Assembly: GCA_903851045.1 (NCBI GenBank)
Contig: CAINNF010000017.1
Span: 1 to 34,352 of the forward strand
From: Candidatus Adlerbacteria bacterium
GTDB lineage: Bacteria > Patescibacteriota > Minisyncoccia > Phycocordibacterales > SBAW01
Direction of reading: 5' to 3'
DNA length: 34,352 nucleotides
This document shows, piece by piece, positions 28,275-34,352 of this stretch. A model generated the notes under the pieces. The model was not told the DNA's origin. It ran no database searches and saw nothing but the letters and a program-made list of their open reading frames with translations. Each line of letters begins with the position of its first letter. Within the stretch, counting starts at the first letter, position 1. The position numbers and the translations under genes are program-made.

Positions 28275-30044
28275 TTAGCTTCTGTTTCGAATCTCTTCAG
28301 TGAGCTTGGAGATGATGGCGTCGATCGCGAGTTGGCCGATCTTTCCTTTGGTGTCCGGTTGTCGTGCCGCCACATCGCGGCTCTCGAGTGTCGCGGTACT
28401 GGTCGCTACTTCTTGGTCGCCGATCACGAGTGTGTAGGGGATCTTTTCCATCTTCGCGGCGCGGATCTTCTTGCCGAGCGACTCGGACGAGAGGTCGACC
28501 TCGACGCGGACACCTGCTGTTTTCAATTGGTCATACACTTGTGAGGCAAATGCGTGGTGCGCGTCGGCGATGGGGAGGATGCGAACTTGCTCGGGCGCGA
28601 GCCACAGTGGGAGGACGCCGCCGAGGTGTTCGAGCATCACTGCGAGGAATCGCTCGATCGAACCCATGACCGCGCAGTGGATCATGACGATGCGCTCCTT
28701 CTCACCCTTTTCGTTATTGCAGGTGAGGTCGAACCGCTCTGGCTGATTCATGTCGAGTTGGATGGTCGCGACTTGGTGGTTGCGGCCCATGGAGTCGGTC
28801 GCCATGAAGTCGAGCTTCGGGCCATACATCGCAGCTTCGCCGGGCGCTTCAAAATAGTCAGCACCGCGCTCCTTCGCTATCGCGCGCAGCGCATCCTCTG
28901 CTTGTTGCCACACCTCGGGCGTGCCGAGATATTTTTCGAACTCACTTGGCTCGTGGAAAGAGAGTCGTACGCGGAGCGTGAAGCCAAACGTGCTGTAGAA
29001 GCTATCGACGATGTCCCAAATGTGGAAGAATTCTTCTTGCACCTGCGACTGGCGGCAGAAGACATGACTGTCGTCTTGAGTGATAGAGAGGACACGTGTG
29101 AGACCGCCGAGTTCCCCGGACTGCTCGTCGCGATATACCACCGTCGTCTCAGCATAGCGCTGCGGCATCTCGCGGTAACTGTGCGGCTTGCGCGCAAAGA
29201 TCTGGGTATGGTGTGGACAGTTCATCGGTTTGAGCGCGTACTCGTGGTCTTCGCGTGTTTTGATGCGAAAGAGTTCGTCGGCGAATTTCGCCCAATGCCC
29301 CGATGTTTCGTAGAGATTCTTCTTCGTGATATGAGGGATAGTGACACGCTGATACCCATGCTTGGCGCGCAGCTCCCACACGTAGCGGTCGAGCTCGTGA
29401 CGCACCAATGTACCGCGCGGCGTCCAGAGTGGGAGACCAGAACCAACAAGTTCTGAAAAAGTGAACAGGTCGAGCTCTTGGCCGATCTTGCGGTGGTCAC
29501 GCTTGCGCGCCTCTTCGCGCTGTAGTAGGTAGTCGTCGAGCTCCTTTTTGGTCGCGAACGCAAGACCATAGATGCGAGTGAGCATCGGATTCTTTTCGTC
29601 ACCGCGCCAGTAGGCGCCCGCGACGCGGTCGAGCTTGAAGGAGTCCGGTGCGATCTCCTTGCTCGGATGCTCGCAGTGTCCACCGCGGCAGAGATCGGTG
29701 AAATTACCGCATGTGTAGAAGGTGATAAGCTCGCCGGACTGCTCGATGTCTTGAATGAGTTCGAGTTTATATACATTGTCCTTAAAATATGCACGCGCCT
29801 CGGTAGCGGTGACGACCTTGTGGGTGAACACGTCCCACGAGGGGAGCAGTGTACGCATCTTTTCCTCGATCTTTGCAAGCGCCTCGTCGCCCGATGGTTT
29901 GGTCGCGCCGAAGTCGAAGTCATAGTAAAAACCGTTCTCGACAGAAGGGCCGATGGTCGGCAAAGCGGCAGGGTAGACCTCACGCACAACTGCCGCAAGC
30001 AGGTGGGCGAGCGTGTGGCGCGTATGTTCGAGTGATGCTGACAT
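28275..30044 (-). CDS. thrS: Threonyl-tRNA synthetase without TGS domain
   Basis: A 589-residue class II synthetase. It begins directly with the editing domain: HTLAH (10-14) and CRGGHCEHP carry the editing-site His and Cys residues. The about 60-residue N-terminal TGS domain of E. coli ThrS is missing. The catalytic core has MNCPHH and the class II motifs (YRDEQSGELGGLTRV; VMGSIERFLAVMLEH), and a C-terminal anticodon-binding domain ends the protein (about 490-589). It charges tRNA-Thr and clears Ser-tRNA-Thr. The start at 30044 gives this family N-terminus; an upstream in-frame extension would read into the leader terminator. A T-box leader precedes it. Confidence 0.94.
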   Translation of the reverse strand: MSASLEHTRHTLAHLLAAVVREVYPAALPTIGPSVENGFYYDFDFGATKPSGDEALAKIEEKMRTLLPSWDVFTHKVVTATEARAYFKDNVYKLELIQDIEQSGELITFYTCGNFTDLCRGGHCEHPSKEIAPDSFKLDRVAGAYWRGDEKNPMLTRIYGLAFATKKELDDYLLQREEARKRDHRKIGQELDLFTFSELVGSGLPLWTPRGTLVRHELDRYVWELRAKHGYQRVTIPHITKKNLYETSGHWAKFADELFRIKTREDHEYALKPMNCPHHTQIFARKPHSYREMPQRYAETTVVYRDEQSGELGGLTRVLSITQDDSHVFCRQSQVQEEFFHIWDIVDSFYSTFGFTLRVRLSFHEPSEFEKYLGTPEVWQQAEDALRAIAKERGADYFEAPGEAAMYGPKLDFMATDSMGRNHQVATIQLDMNQPERFDLTCNNEKGEKERIVMIHCAVMGSIERFLAVMLEHLGGVLPLWLAPEQVRILPIADAHHAFASQVYDQLKTAGVRVEVDLSSESLGKKIRAAKMEKIPYTLVIGDQEVATSTATLESRDVAARQPDTKGKIGQLAIDAIISKLTEEIRNRS

Positions 30045-30059
30045 AGAGAGATAGAATAG

Positions 30060-30302
30060 TTTATAAATAAAAACGCCCGAGCGAACGCGCGAGCACGAGG
30101 CTCGACGCACTCACTAGGACGATTTACCCTGAGCGCAGTCGAAGGGTCGACTGACTTGTGGTACCGTGGTTCCACCTAGTTTTCCCATCCGCCAACTGGC
30201 GGAGTTGGAGCCGGGACACTTGTTGGTTCAGATTAGGCCCGATGGGCTTGGATTCCCAAACTCGCTTGGTGGGCGAGTCAATCTCTGAATACCTGCATGG
30301 TA
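30060..30302 (-). promoter_or_regulatory. T-box riboswitch leader of thrS
   Basis: On the minus strand AGGTGGAACCACGG (30177-30164) matches the T-box consensus (GGTGGNACCRCG). Its bulge TGGA would pair with the UCCA end of the tRNA-Thr encoded at 13168, whose discriminator base is T. Upstream, TTCAG..ATT pairs with AATCTGAA as a stem I base, and a Thr codon ACC follows as the likely specifier. TCCGCC/GGCGGA (30188-30203) fits stem III. Downstream a GC-rich hairpin ends in TTTTT (30074-30070). Uncharged tRNA-Thr should favour read-through into thrS. Assignment by eye; no covariance model was run. Confidence 0.8.
30126..30147. repeat. Dispersed-type palindrome in the thrS leader
   Basis: ACCCTGAGCGCAGTCGAAGGGT is an imperfect palindrome (ACCCT and AGGGT ends, listed here as arms 30126-30130 and 30143-30147). 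Its CTGAGCGCAGTCGAAGG type recurs in many bacterial genomes. It sits between the T-box motif and the terminator. Confidence 0.4.
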
Positions 30303-30325
30303 GCGTGAGCACTAGGTATAGTCAA
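30297..30325 (-). promoter_or_regulatory. Promoter of thrS
   Basis: Minus strand TTGACT (30325-30320), 17-bp spacer, TACCAT (30302-30297), placing the transcript start near 30290, at the foot of T-box stem I. Confidence 0.5.
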
Positions 30326-30353
30326 CACGCCCCACTTGTAGAAAAAAAGAAAA

Positions 30354-30384
30354 GTCCCCCGCCGACTCTGGGTCGGCGGGGGAC
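30354..30384 (-). terminator. Strong terminator of the small two-gene operon
   Basis: GTCCCCCGCCGAC and GTCGGCGGGGGAC are perfect 13-bp arms around TCTGG; the minus-strand product ends TTTTCTTTTTTTC. It insulates thrS from upstream transcription. Confidence 0.88.
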
Positions 30385-30389
30385 ATGGG

Positions 30390-30608
30390 TTAGAAAAGGG
30401 GACGGTAGGAAATCTGCCAATCGAGCTGGCGCGGATCTGCTACAAGACCAAGGTGCCCCATGTTACGAAGATTGCGTGCTTCGCGAAGCTTCTCCACCGC
30501 CATGCGAAAGATTTCATTCAATGAGCGTCCGCTCCGTCTGCTTATTTCGACGAGCAAGTCGTAGAGTGGCCTGTCCAAATGAAGAGTGAGCGCGATGTCT
30601 GGCCCCAT
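30390..30608 (-). CDS. Small ribbon-helix-helix (CopG/Arc-like) protein
   Basis: A 72-residue protein. ALTLHLDRPLYDLLVEISRR then SGRSLNEIFRMAVEKLREA reads as the beta-strand, helix, turn, helix of the ribbon-helix-helix fold, with SGRSLNE at the turn. Such proteins dimerise and bind DNA, often as antitoxins or autorepressors. A C-terminal tail (NMGHLGLVADPRQLDWQISY) could contact a partner. The start at 30608 is set by AGGAG 7 nt upstream. It begins 10 bp after the stop of the 110-residue gene, so the two are an operon of toxin-antitoxin size, though the partner shows no toxin motif. Confidence 0.75.
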   Translation of the reverse strand: MGPDIALTLHLDRPLYDLLVEISRRSGRSLNEIFRMAVEKLREARNLRNMGHLGLVADPRQLDWQISYRPLF

Positions 30609-30618
30609 TGGTGTTCTC

Positions 30619-30951
30619 CTACGCAACAGCCGCACGAAGTCGTCGCATCTCATCGAGCAGGAAGAAATATGCGGGGGCGATAATGAACTTCCTACTGACC
30701 AGCCGCTCACACAGTGTGTCGGCCCCATACTGACCATTCTTTTCACGGTAGAGCCGCCTGCAACGTTCGAGATCTTCCACCGATGTTTCGGCTATGAGCT
30801 CTTGGCCGCGCGCGTACCGTGCATCACAGTCTTGTTCGATCCTGGTAAGTTCTGCTTGGTAGGTTGGCTTATGGTCCGCATCGTTGCCGTCAATCGCACG
30901 CGTCTGGGCATCATCGATGAACTTCTTGAGTTCCCACGGTCGTTCAGTCAT
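30619..30951 (-). CDS. Small unknown protein in an operon with the RHH gene
   Basis: A 110-residue, mostly helical, charged protein. No domain is recognised. GGGAG lies 10-14 nt upstream of the ATG. It precedes the ribbon-helix-helix gene by 10 bp in the same direction, which is a typical toxin-antitoxin layout (toxin or partner first, DNA-binding protein second) but proves nothing. It lies just outside the displaced dnaE gene tail (30983-31015) and may be an older cassette at the same site. Codon and signal style match the other accessory genes. Confidence 0.6.
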   Translation of the reverse strand: MTERPWELKKFIDDAQTRAIDGNDADHKPTYQAELTRIEQDCDARYARGQELIAETSVEDLERCRRLYREKNGQYGADTLCERLVSRKFIIAPAYFFLLDEMRRLRAAVA

Positions 30952-30982
30952 AGCACTTTTCTCCCTTACTGCCGTAAATACC

Positions 30983-31015
30983 TTACAACGCTCTTAGCGC
31001 ATCCGCAACGATGAG
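30983..31015 (-). repeat. Gene-tail repeat, displaced dnaE 3' end
   Basis: On the minus strand the codons read L-I-V-A-D-A-L-R-A-L then TAA. The functional dnaE ends L-S-I-V-A-D-A-L-K-A-L then TAA (32237-32202). Twenty-five of the last 30 bases match; differences are synonymous except Lys/Arg. A 20-bp core (30994-31013) has one mismatch. It is a detached dnaE tail about 1.2 kb from the gene. Confidence 0.82.
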
Positions 31016-31087
31016 TAGGTGCTTTCACAGGAGTCTATACACACGAACAACCTTGTGGTATGGTTTTTGACGGACATGGTGTCCGCA

Positions 31088-31146
31088 GGCCTTCGGGCCG
31101 TTCCCTCGGGAAGCGGGGGCTTCGGCCCCCAGACAAGGAGTTTGCC
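31088..31146 (+). promoter_or_regulatory. Leader with three tetraloop hairpins and ribosome-binding site
   Basis: GGCC-TTCG-GGCC (31088-31099), TTCC-CTCG-GGAA (31101-31112) and GGGGGC-TTCG-GCCCCC (31115-31130) are three successive perfect hairpins. AAGGAG (31135-31140) then lies 6 nt before ATG 31147. Confidence 0.65.
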
Positions 31147-32142
31147 ATGACGACCGTTGATCTCTCTGGCTATGGTGCGCAAGATGCTATGGATTATGCC
31201 GCGGCGCGGCGTAGGTTCGAGCGGAAGGCGCGTTTTCAAGACGATTCTAGCGCTTTGGATGTGCTGAGATACCTTGTTCTTGTCCTCGACGATGTTACTG
31301 TGGGCACGCTCGATCAAGACAATACTGCGCTTGGACAAACCGCGACAGAGCTACTCGAATTGGTACGTCGCCGTAGTGAATCTGGTCGAGTGTTTCCGCA
31401 GTGCAGGAACCTCCTGTGGCGTATCATTATCGACTGTTGGCTCACGGCGATCGCGGGTAGCGATGAAGAGAAGCGTCTCGCGGTATACCTGGTCGGCATG
31501 CCCGTGACGTCGCTGAAGAATGGTGACGTAGAACAACTCTTGCGTGACCGGATTGCGGTGCACTACCCTGGCGATCATCACGCCGAGTATCTTGCTAAAA
31601 AATGCTTCGCTTTTCTTGAGGCGGTTTCTCCTCTGACTCGGGGTGAGACGTACCATGCAATTGTGATGTGTGTTGCTAACAGGGCAGTGTCTCGCATAAG
31701 TTCGCTGCTGTTGTGTGGGATGGGTGGTACGTTCGGCCCTCTGCACGAATGCCGCGATGGGACCGCCGTTGGGCTCGTGCTTGAGTACCTCCAGGAGGGG
31801 GCCATCGGTCAACTCATCTCAACGGCCAAAGCAGCGCGAGTGCCGGTACCTGCGTTCTATGAACTTGGTGTGGAGTGGCGATACGGGGTACCGAATGTCA
31901 CCTTGTTTGGGGTGAGGGAAGTGACGTACCTGTGGCGCATTTCCATTGCGGACGGTGCAAGCCTCTCGACTATCGCATCGGATGTGGAATCAGCTGCGCG
32001 TCGTGCGCACGAAATCCTCTCTCAGTGGAAGGAGCGGCGAATCACACTACAGATCGCACCTCTCGGTATCACTATCAATCTGGTTGTGTACTGGGAGAAT
32101 CGCGACTTTGATTCGAAGTCGTCTGTGAGGATTGACGTCTAA
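31147..32142 (+). CDS. Cargo of the dnaE-tail cassette: unknown 331-residue protein
   Basis: A soluble 331-residue protein with no signal peptide and no membrane segment. The N-terminal 230 residues are mainly helical (VTVGTLDQDNTALGQTATEL; then LTRGETYHAIVMCVANRAVS); the last 100 are more beta-rich, ending WENRDFDSKSSVRIDV. I recognise no family and no catalytic motif. ATG 31147 is chosen for AAGGAG 6 nt upstream and the leader hairpins just before. It converges on dnaE and ends at a terminator 3-30 bp before the dnaE stop. As cargo of a cassette behind a replication gene it could serve defence or host interaction, but nothing in the sequence shows that. Confidence 0.7.
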   Translation: MTTVDLSGYGAQDAMDYAAARRRFERKARFQDDSSALDVLRYLVLVLDDVTVGTLDQDNTALGQTATELLELVRRRSESGRVFPQCRNLLWRIIIDCWLTAIAGSDEEKRLAVYLVGMPVTSLKNGDVEQLLRDRIAVHYPGDHHAEYLAKKCFAFLEAVSPLTRGETYHAIVMCVANRAVSRISSLLLCGMGGTFGPLHECRDGTAVGLVLEYLQEGAIGQLISTAKAARVPVPAFYELGVEWRYGVPNVTLFGVREVTYLWRISIADGASLSTIASDVESAARRAHEILSQWKERRITLQIAPLGITINLVVYWENRDFDSKSSVRIDV

Positions 32143-32172
32143 TCATAGCGACTTTCTTCCTGTTTCTCCAAG

Positions 32173-32203
32173 ACTCCCATCGGCAACGGTGGGAGTTATT
32201 TTT
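32173..32203 (+). terminator. Terminator of the dnaE-cassette gene
   Basis: ACTCCCA (32173-32179) and TGGGAGT (32190-32196) with a 10-nt loop, followed by TTATTTTT that runs into the dnaE stop region. Confidence 0.7.
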
Positions 32204-34352
32204 ATAGCGCCTTTAGCGCATCCGCGACGATGGAGAGTTCGCCGTTGCGGCTGTTTAATTTGCCTTTGATCGCTATGCAGGATTCGGGTTGGATGATGTC
32301 TTTGTGTTCGGTGTAGCTCTTGGGGAAGATGACCGCCTCTATCGAGCCGTCGAAGTCGGCGAGTTTGATGAACGCCATCTGGTCGCCCTTGCGGGTCAGG
32401 ATGACGCGCACGTCCTCTATCATGCCACCGGTGATGGTCACCATGCCGGGCTTCACTTTATCTTTCAGCTGACCGAGCGTCATGGTACGCTTGGACAGCA
32501 GGTCTTTGAACTTATCGAGCGGATGGCCCGAGACGTACAATCCAAGAAGCTCCTTCTCCCACAGCAGACGCTGCTCCATCGTGACCTCGGCCGCTTCGGG
32601 GAGTTTAAGTTCGGCGGGGCCTTCGTCGACGCTTGCGAAGAGCGAGTCTTGGGACGAGTCCTTGTTCGCATCACGCGTGTACTGCAGCAGGAGATCCATC
32701 GCTGCAAGCATCTGACCGCGCCCGTTGTCGGAGCGGGTCGGGTCGCCGAGCGAGTCGAGCGCGCCGCACTCGATGAGCGACTCGAGACCTTTTTTGTTGA
32801 GCGTCGTAGCTGCCACTCGAGTGAGAAAGTCGGCGAGCGACGTGAAGCGCCCGTTCGCTTTGCGCTCCGCGATGATAGCATCCGCGACGCCGACGCCGAA
32901 GTTCTTGATCGAGTAGAGGCCGAAGCGGATAGCTTGGGTGTGGACGACCGCGGGTGGCGGTGCTTCCTTTGTGAACTTCGCCTTTTTTTCCTCGGCAAGT
33001 TGTTTTGCTATCAGTGCGGCTCGGTCGTCTTGGTCCGGCGCAGCCGCAACAGGAAGTTCCTGAACAAAATAGTCTGGCCCGCCTGGCTGGCCTCCAGCCT
33101 GGACGGGAGACCCGAGGACTTTTTGGGAGGGAACTTCCTGTTGCGGCTGTGCGCTCTGTTCGAGTGGTACTACCGCGAAGTCACCGCAACTTTCGTTGAT
33201 ATCGGGCGCGAGGATCTGGATCTTCATGCGCTTACATTCCGTGACCATGATGGAGATCGTGTCGATGTTGCCCGACTCGGCGGTGAGCACCGCGGTCATG
33301 TATTCGACAGGGAAGTTTGCTTTAAGGTACGCGGTCTGATAGGCGACGCGCCCATAACTTGCGGAGTGTGCCTTGTTGAATCCGTACGCGGCGAACGGCT
33401 CGATCCACGCCCACACCTGCTGCGCCTTCTTCAGCGACCATTTCGAATGTTCGACACAGCCGTTGATGAACTTGTCCTTCTGCTTCGCCATCTCCTCGGG
33501 GATCTTCTTACCGACGGCCTTGCGGAACTTGTCGACCTCGCCCCAGGTATAGCCCGCGATCTGGTTGGCGATGATGAGCATGTCGTCTTGATACACGAGC
33601 GTGCCGTAGGTCTGCTTCAAAATTGGTTCGAGCGCTGGGTCGAGGTAGGAGATAAGGCTGGCGTCATGCTTGCGCTTGATGTAGTCGGGGATGAATTGCA
33701 TCGGGCCCGGGCGGTAGAGCGCCACCATAGCGTTGATGTCGTGGATGGTCGATGGTCGCAGCTCCACCAGCCACTTGGTCATGCCCGCGCCGTTGAGTTG
33801 GAAGGTGCCTTCGGTCTCGCCGCGTGCGAGCATTGCGAACGTCTTTCTATCATCGAGCGGAATGTCTTCGATATCGACTGTGATGCCGTGAATTTTTTCC
33901 ACGAGTGCGACCGCGCTCGCGAGGATGGTGAGGTTGCGGATACCGAGAAAGTCGAACTTGGTCAGTCCCACCCCGTCTTCACCGACGGAGTACATGTCGT
34001 ACTGCGTGATGATCTTGCCGCCTTTGGGGTCGAGCTGGAGTGGCGCATATTCGACGAGCGGTCGGGGAGCGATGACGACGCCCGCCGCGTGCACGCCGAC
34101 GTGGCGCGCGCAGCCTTCGATCTTCATCCCGAGGTCGATGATTTCTTTTGTCTCGTCTTCGCTGTCGTACATTTTCTTGAGCTCAGGATTCTCCTCGAGC
34201 GCACGTTCGAGCGTCATCGGGAATCCTTGCGAACCGAAGGGGATCTCCTTCGCGATATGGTCGCCGATGCCGTAGGGGTAGCGAAGCGCGCGCGCGACGT
34301 CGCGGACGACGCCGCGCGCGAGCATGGTACCGAAGGTCCCTATCTGGGCGAC
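32202..34352 (-). CDS. dnaE: DNA polymerase III alpha subunit (C-terminal 716 residues, partial)
   Basis: The frame runs off the window end, so the PHP domain and first catalytic Asp pair are missing. It opens VAQIGTFGTMLARGVVRDVA, a polymerase palm/fingers motif of bacterial replicases. The third catalytic Asp is in LTKFDFLGIRNLT. MVALYRPGPM and AYGFNKAHSASYG are fingers motifs. The tandem helix-hairpin-helix region (AIRFGLYSIKNFGVG; LADFLTRV) and the OB fold (VTITGGMIEDVRVILTRKGD to the end) follow. It synthesises DNA at the replication fork. About 60 extra residues between DFAVVP and AIRFGLY include a 105-bp palindromic element in frame. The last codons recur at 30983. Confidence 0.95.
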   Translation of the reverse strand, partial: VAQIGTFGTMLARGVVRDVARALRYPYGIGDHIAKEIPFGSQGFPMTLERALEENPELKKMYDSEDETKEIIDLGMKIEGCARHVGVHAAGVVIAPRPLVEYAPLQLDPKGGKIITQYDMYSVGEDGVGLTKFDFLGIRNLTILASAVALVEKIHGITVDIEDIPLDDRKTFAMLARGETEGTFQLNGAGMTKWLVELRPSTIHDINAMVALYRPGPMQFIPDYIKRKHDASLISYLDPALEPILKQTYGTLVYQDDMLIIANQIAGYTWGEVDKFRKAVGKKIPEEMAKQKDKFINGCVEHSKWSLKKAQQVWAWIEPFAAYGFNKAHSASYGRVAYQTAYLKANFPVEYMTAVLTAESGNIDTISIMVTECKRMKIQILAPDINESCGDFAVVPLEQSAQPQQEVPSQKVLGSPVQAGGQPGGPDYFVQELPVAAAPDQDDRAALIAKQLAEEKKAKFTKEAPPPAVVHTQAIRFGLYSIKNFGVGVADAIIAERKANGRFTSLADFLTRVAATTLNKKGLESLIECGALDSLGDPTRSDNGRGQMLAAMDLLLQYTRDANKDSSQDSLFASVDEGPAELKLPEAAEVTMEQRLLWEKELLGLYVSGHPLDKFKDLLSKRTMTLGQLKDKVKPGMVTITGGMIEDVRVILTRKGDQMAFIKLADFDGSIEAVIFPKSYTEHKDIIQPESCIAIKGKLNSRNGELSIVADALKAL
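33043..33147. repeat. 105-bp nested inverted repeat inserted in frame in dnaE
   Basis: GCCGCAACAGGAAGTTCC (33043-33060) and its exact complement (33130-33147) are 18-bp perfect terminal inverted repeats. Inside, further arms pair (GTC..GAC, CCCG..CGGG, GGCTGG..CCAGCC). The length is 35 codons exactly, and both sides read through. It encodes the unusual stretch VPSQKVLGSPVQAGGQPGGP within a surface linker of DnaE. It resembles a miniature palindromic element of the MITE or Rickettsia-palindrome kind. Confidence 0.8.

Larger units (their letters stand above)
30983..32231. mobile_element. Putative dnaE-tail cassette (about 1.2 kb, no recombinase)
   Basis: The interval between the displaced dnaE tail and the functional dnaE tail. 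It holds one intact gene (31147-32142) facing dnaE, a structured leader and a terminator. No integrase is present. The layout repeats that of the pheT cassettes: duplicated gene tail with stop, antisense cargo, terminator next to the host stop. Confidence 0.6.

Noticed and set aside
28194-28292. Perfect 10-bp inverted repeat ATTCGAAACA/TGTTTCGAAT flanking the thrS terminator
   Set aside because: The arms are 80 bp apart, one lies in the thrS coding end, and no element or structure explains it; a chance match is plausible.

Overview
The window looks like chromosome from a streamlined Candidate Phyla Radiation bacterium (Patescibacteria, probably Paceibacteria/'Parcubacteria'). The reasons are the split transketolase, the short RF1, EF-Ts and PheS, PheT without its EMAP-like domain, ThrS without TGS, tightly packed genes, a sortase and surface proteins of unknown family. 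TGA is used as an ordinary stop, so the code looks standard. The lineage is inferred from protein style, since no rRNA lies in the window.

Layout. 1-7.9 kb: tail of an Ig-like surface protein, an FtsX/MacB-type permease, a transketolase operon, a PfkB sugar kinase, a large exported PG-binding/beta-helix protein and class II aldolase. 7.9-13.2 kb: translation block (bL25, a murein hydrolase, bL31, RF1, uS2, EF-Ts), a small membrane protein and tRNA-Thr(UGU). 13.2-17.9 kb: a GT2 glycosyltransferase/thioredoxin-fold operon, divergent from pheS-pheT. 17.9-20.5 kb: accessory array of small antisense genes behind pheT. 20.6-24.5 kb: gyrB, an exported Ig-like protein, a sortase. 24.6-28.2 kb: three exported proteins of foreign style and a Thr/Ser/Tyr-rich surface protein. 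28.3-30.3 kb: thrS with a T-box leader. 30.4-32.2 kb: small accessory genes. 32.2-34.35 kb: 3' two thirds of dnaE.

Most notable structure. The last codons of pheT, including its stop, occur three times (17825, 18633, 20015), and differences between the first and third copies are all synonymous. The last codons of dnaE occur twice (32202 and 30983). In each case the DNA between copies holds small genes of unknown function facing the host gene. This looks like site-specific integration of very small, integrase-less cassettes into 3' ends of housekeeping genes, each insertion rebuilding the gene tail. The two pheT cassettes share a backbone (promoter, terminator, one gene) but carry different variable genes.

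Expression falls into two styles. About eleven core genes have a -10 box ending 6-8 nt before ATG and no Shine-Dalgarno sequence, which implies leaderless mRNAs; pheS and the GT2 gene do this from one palindromic promoter. Accessory genes instead have spaced -35/-10 promoters, leader hairpins and strong AGGAG-type sites. Palindromic elements also sit inside genes: a 105-bp nested inverted repeat in frame in dnaE, a 26-bp palindrome twice in gyrB (with degenerate relatives in gyrB and rpmE), and a 106-nt hairpin before prfA.
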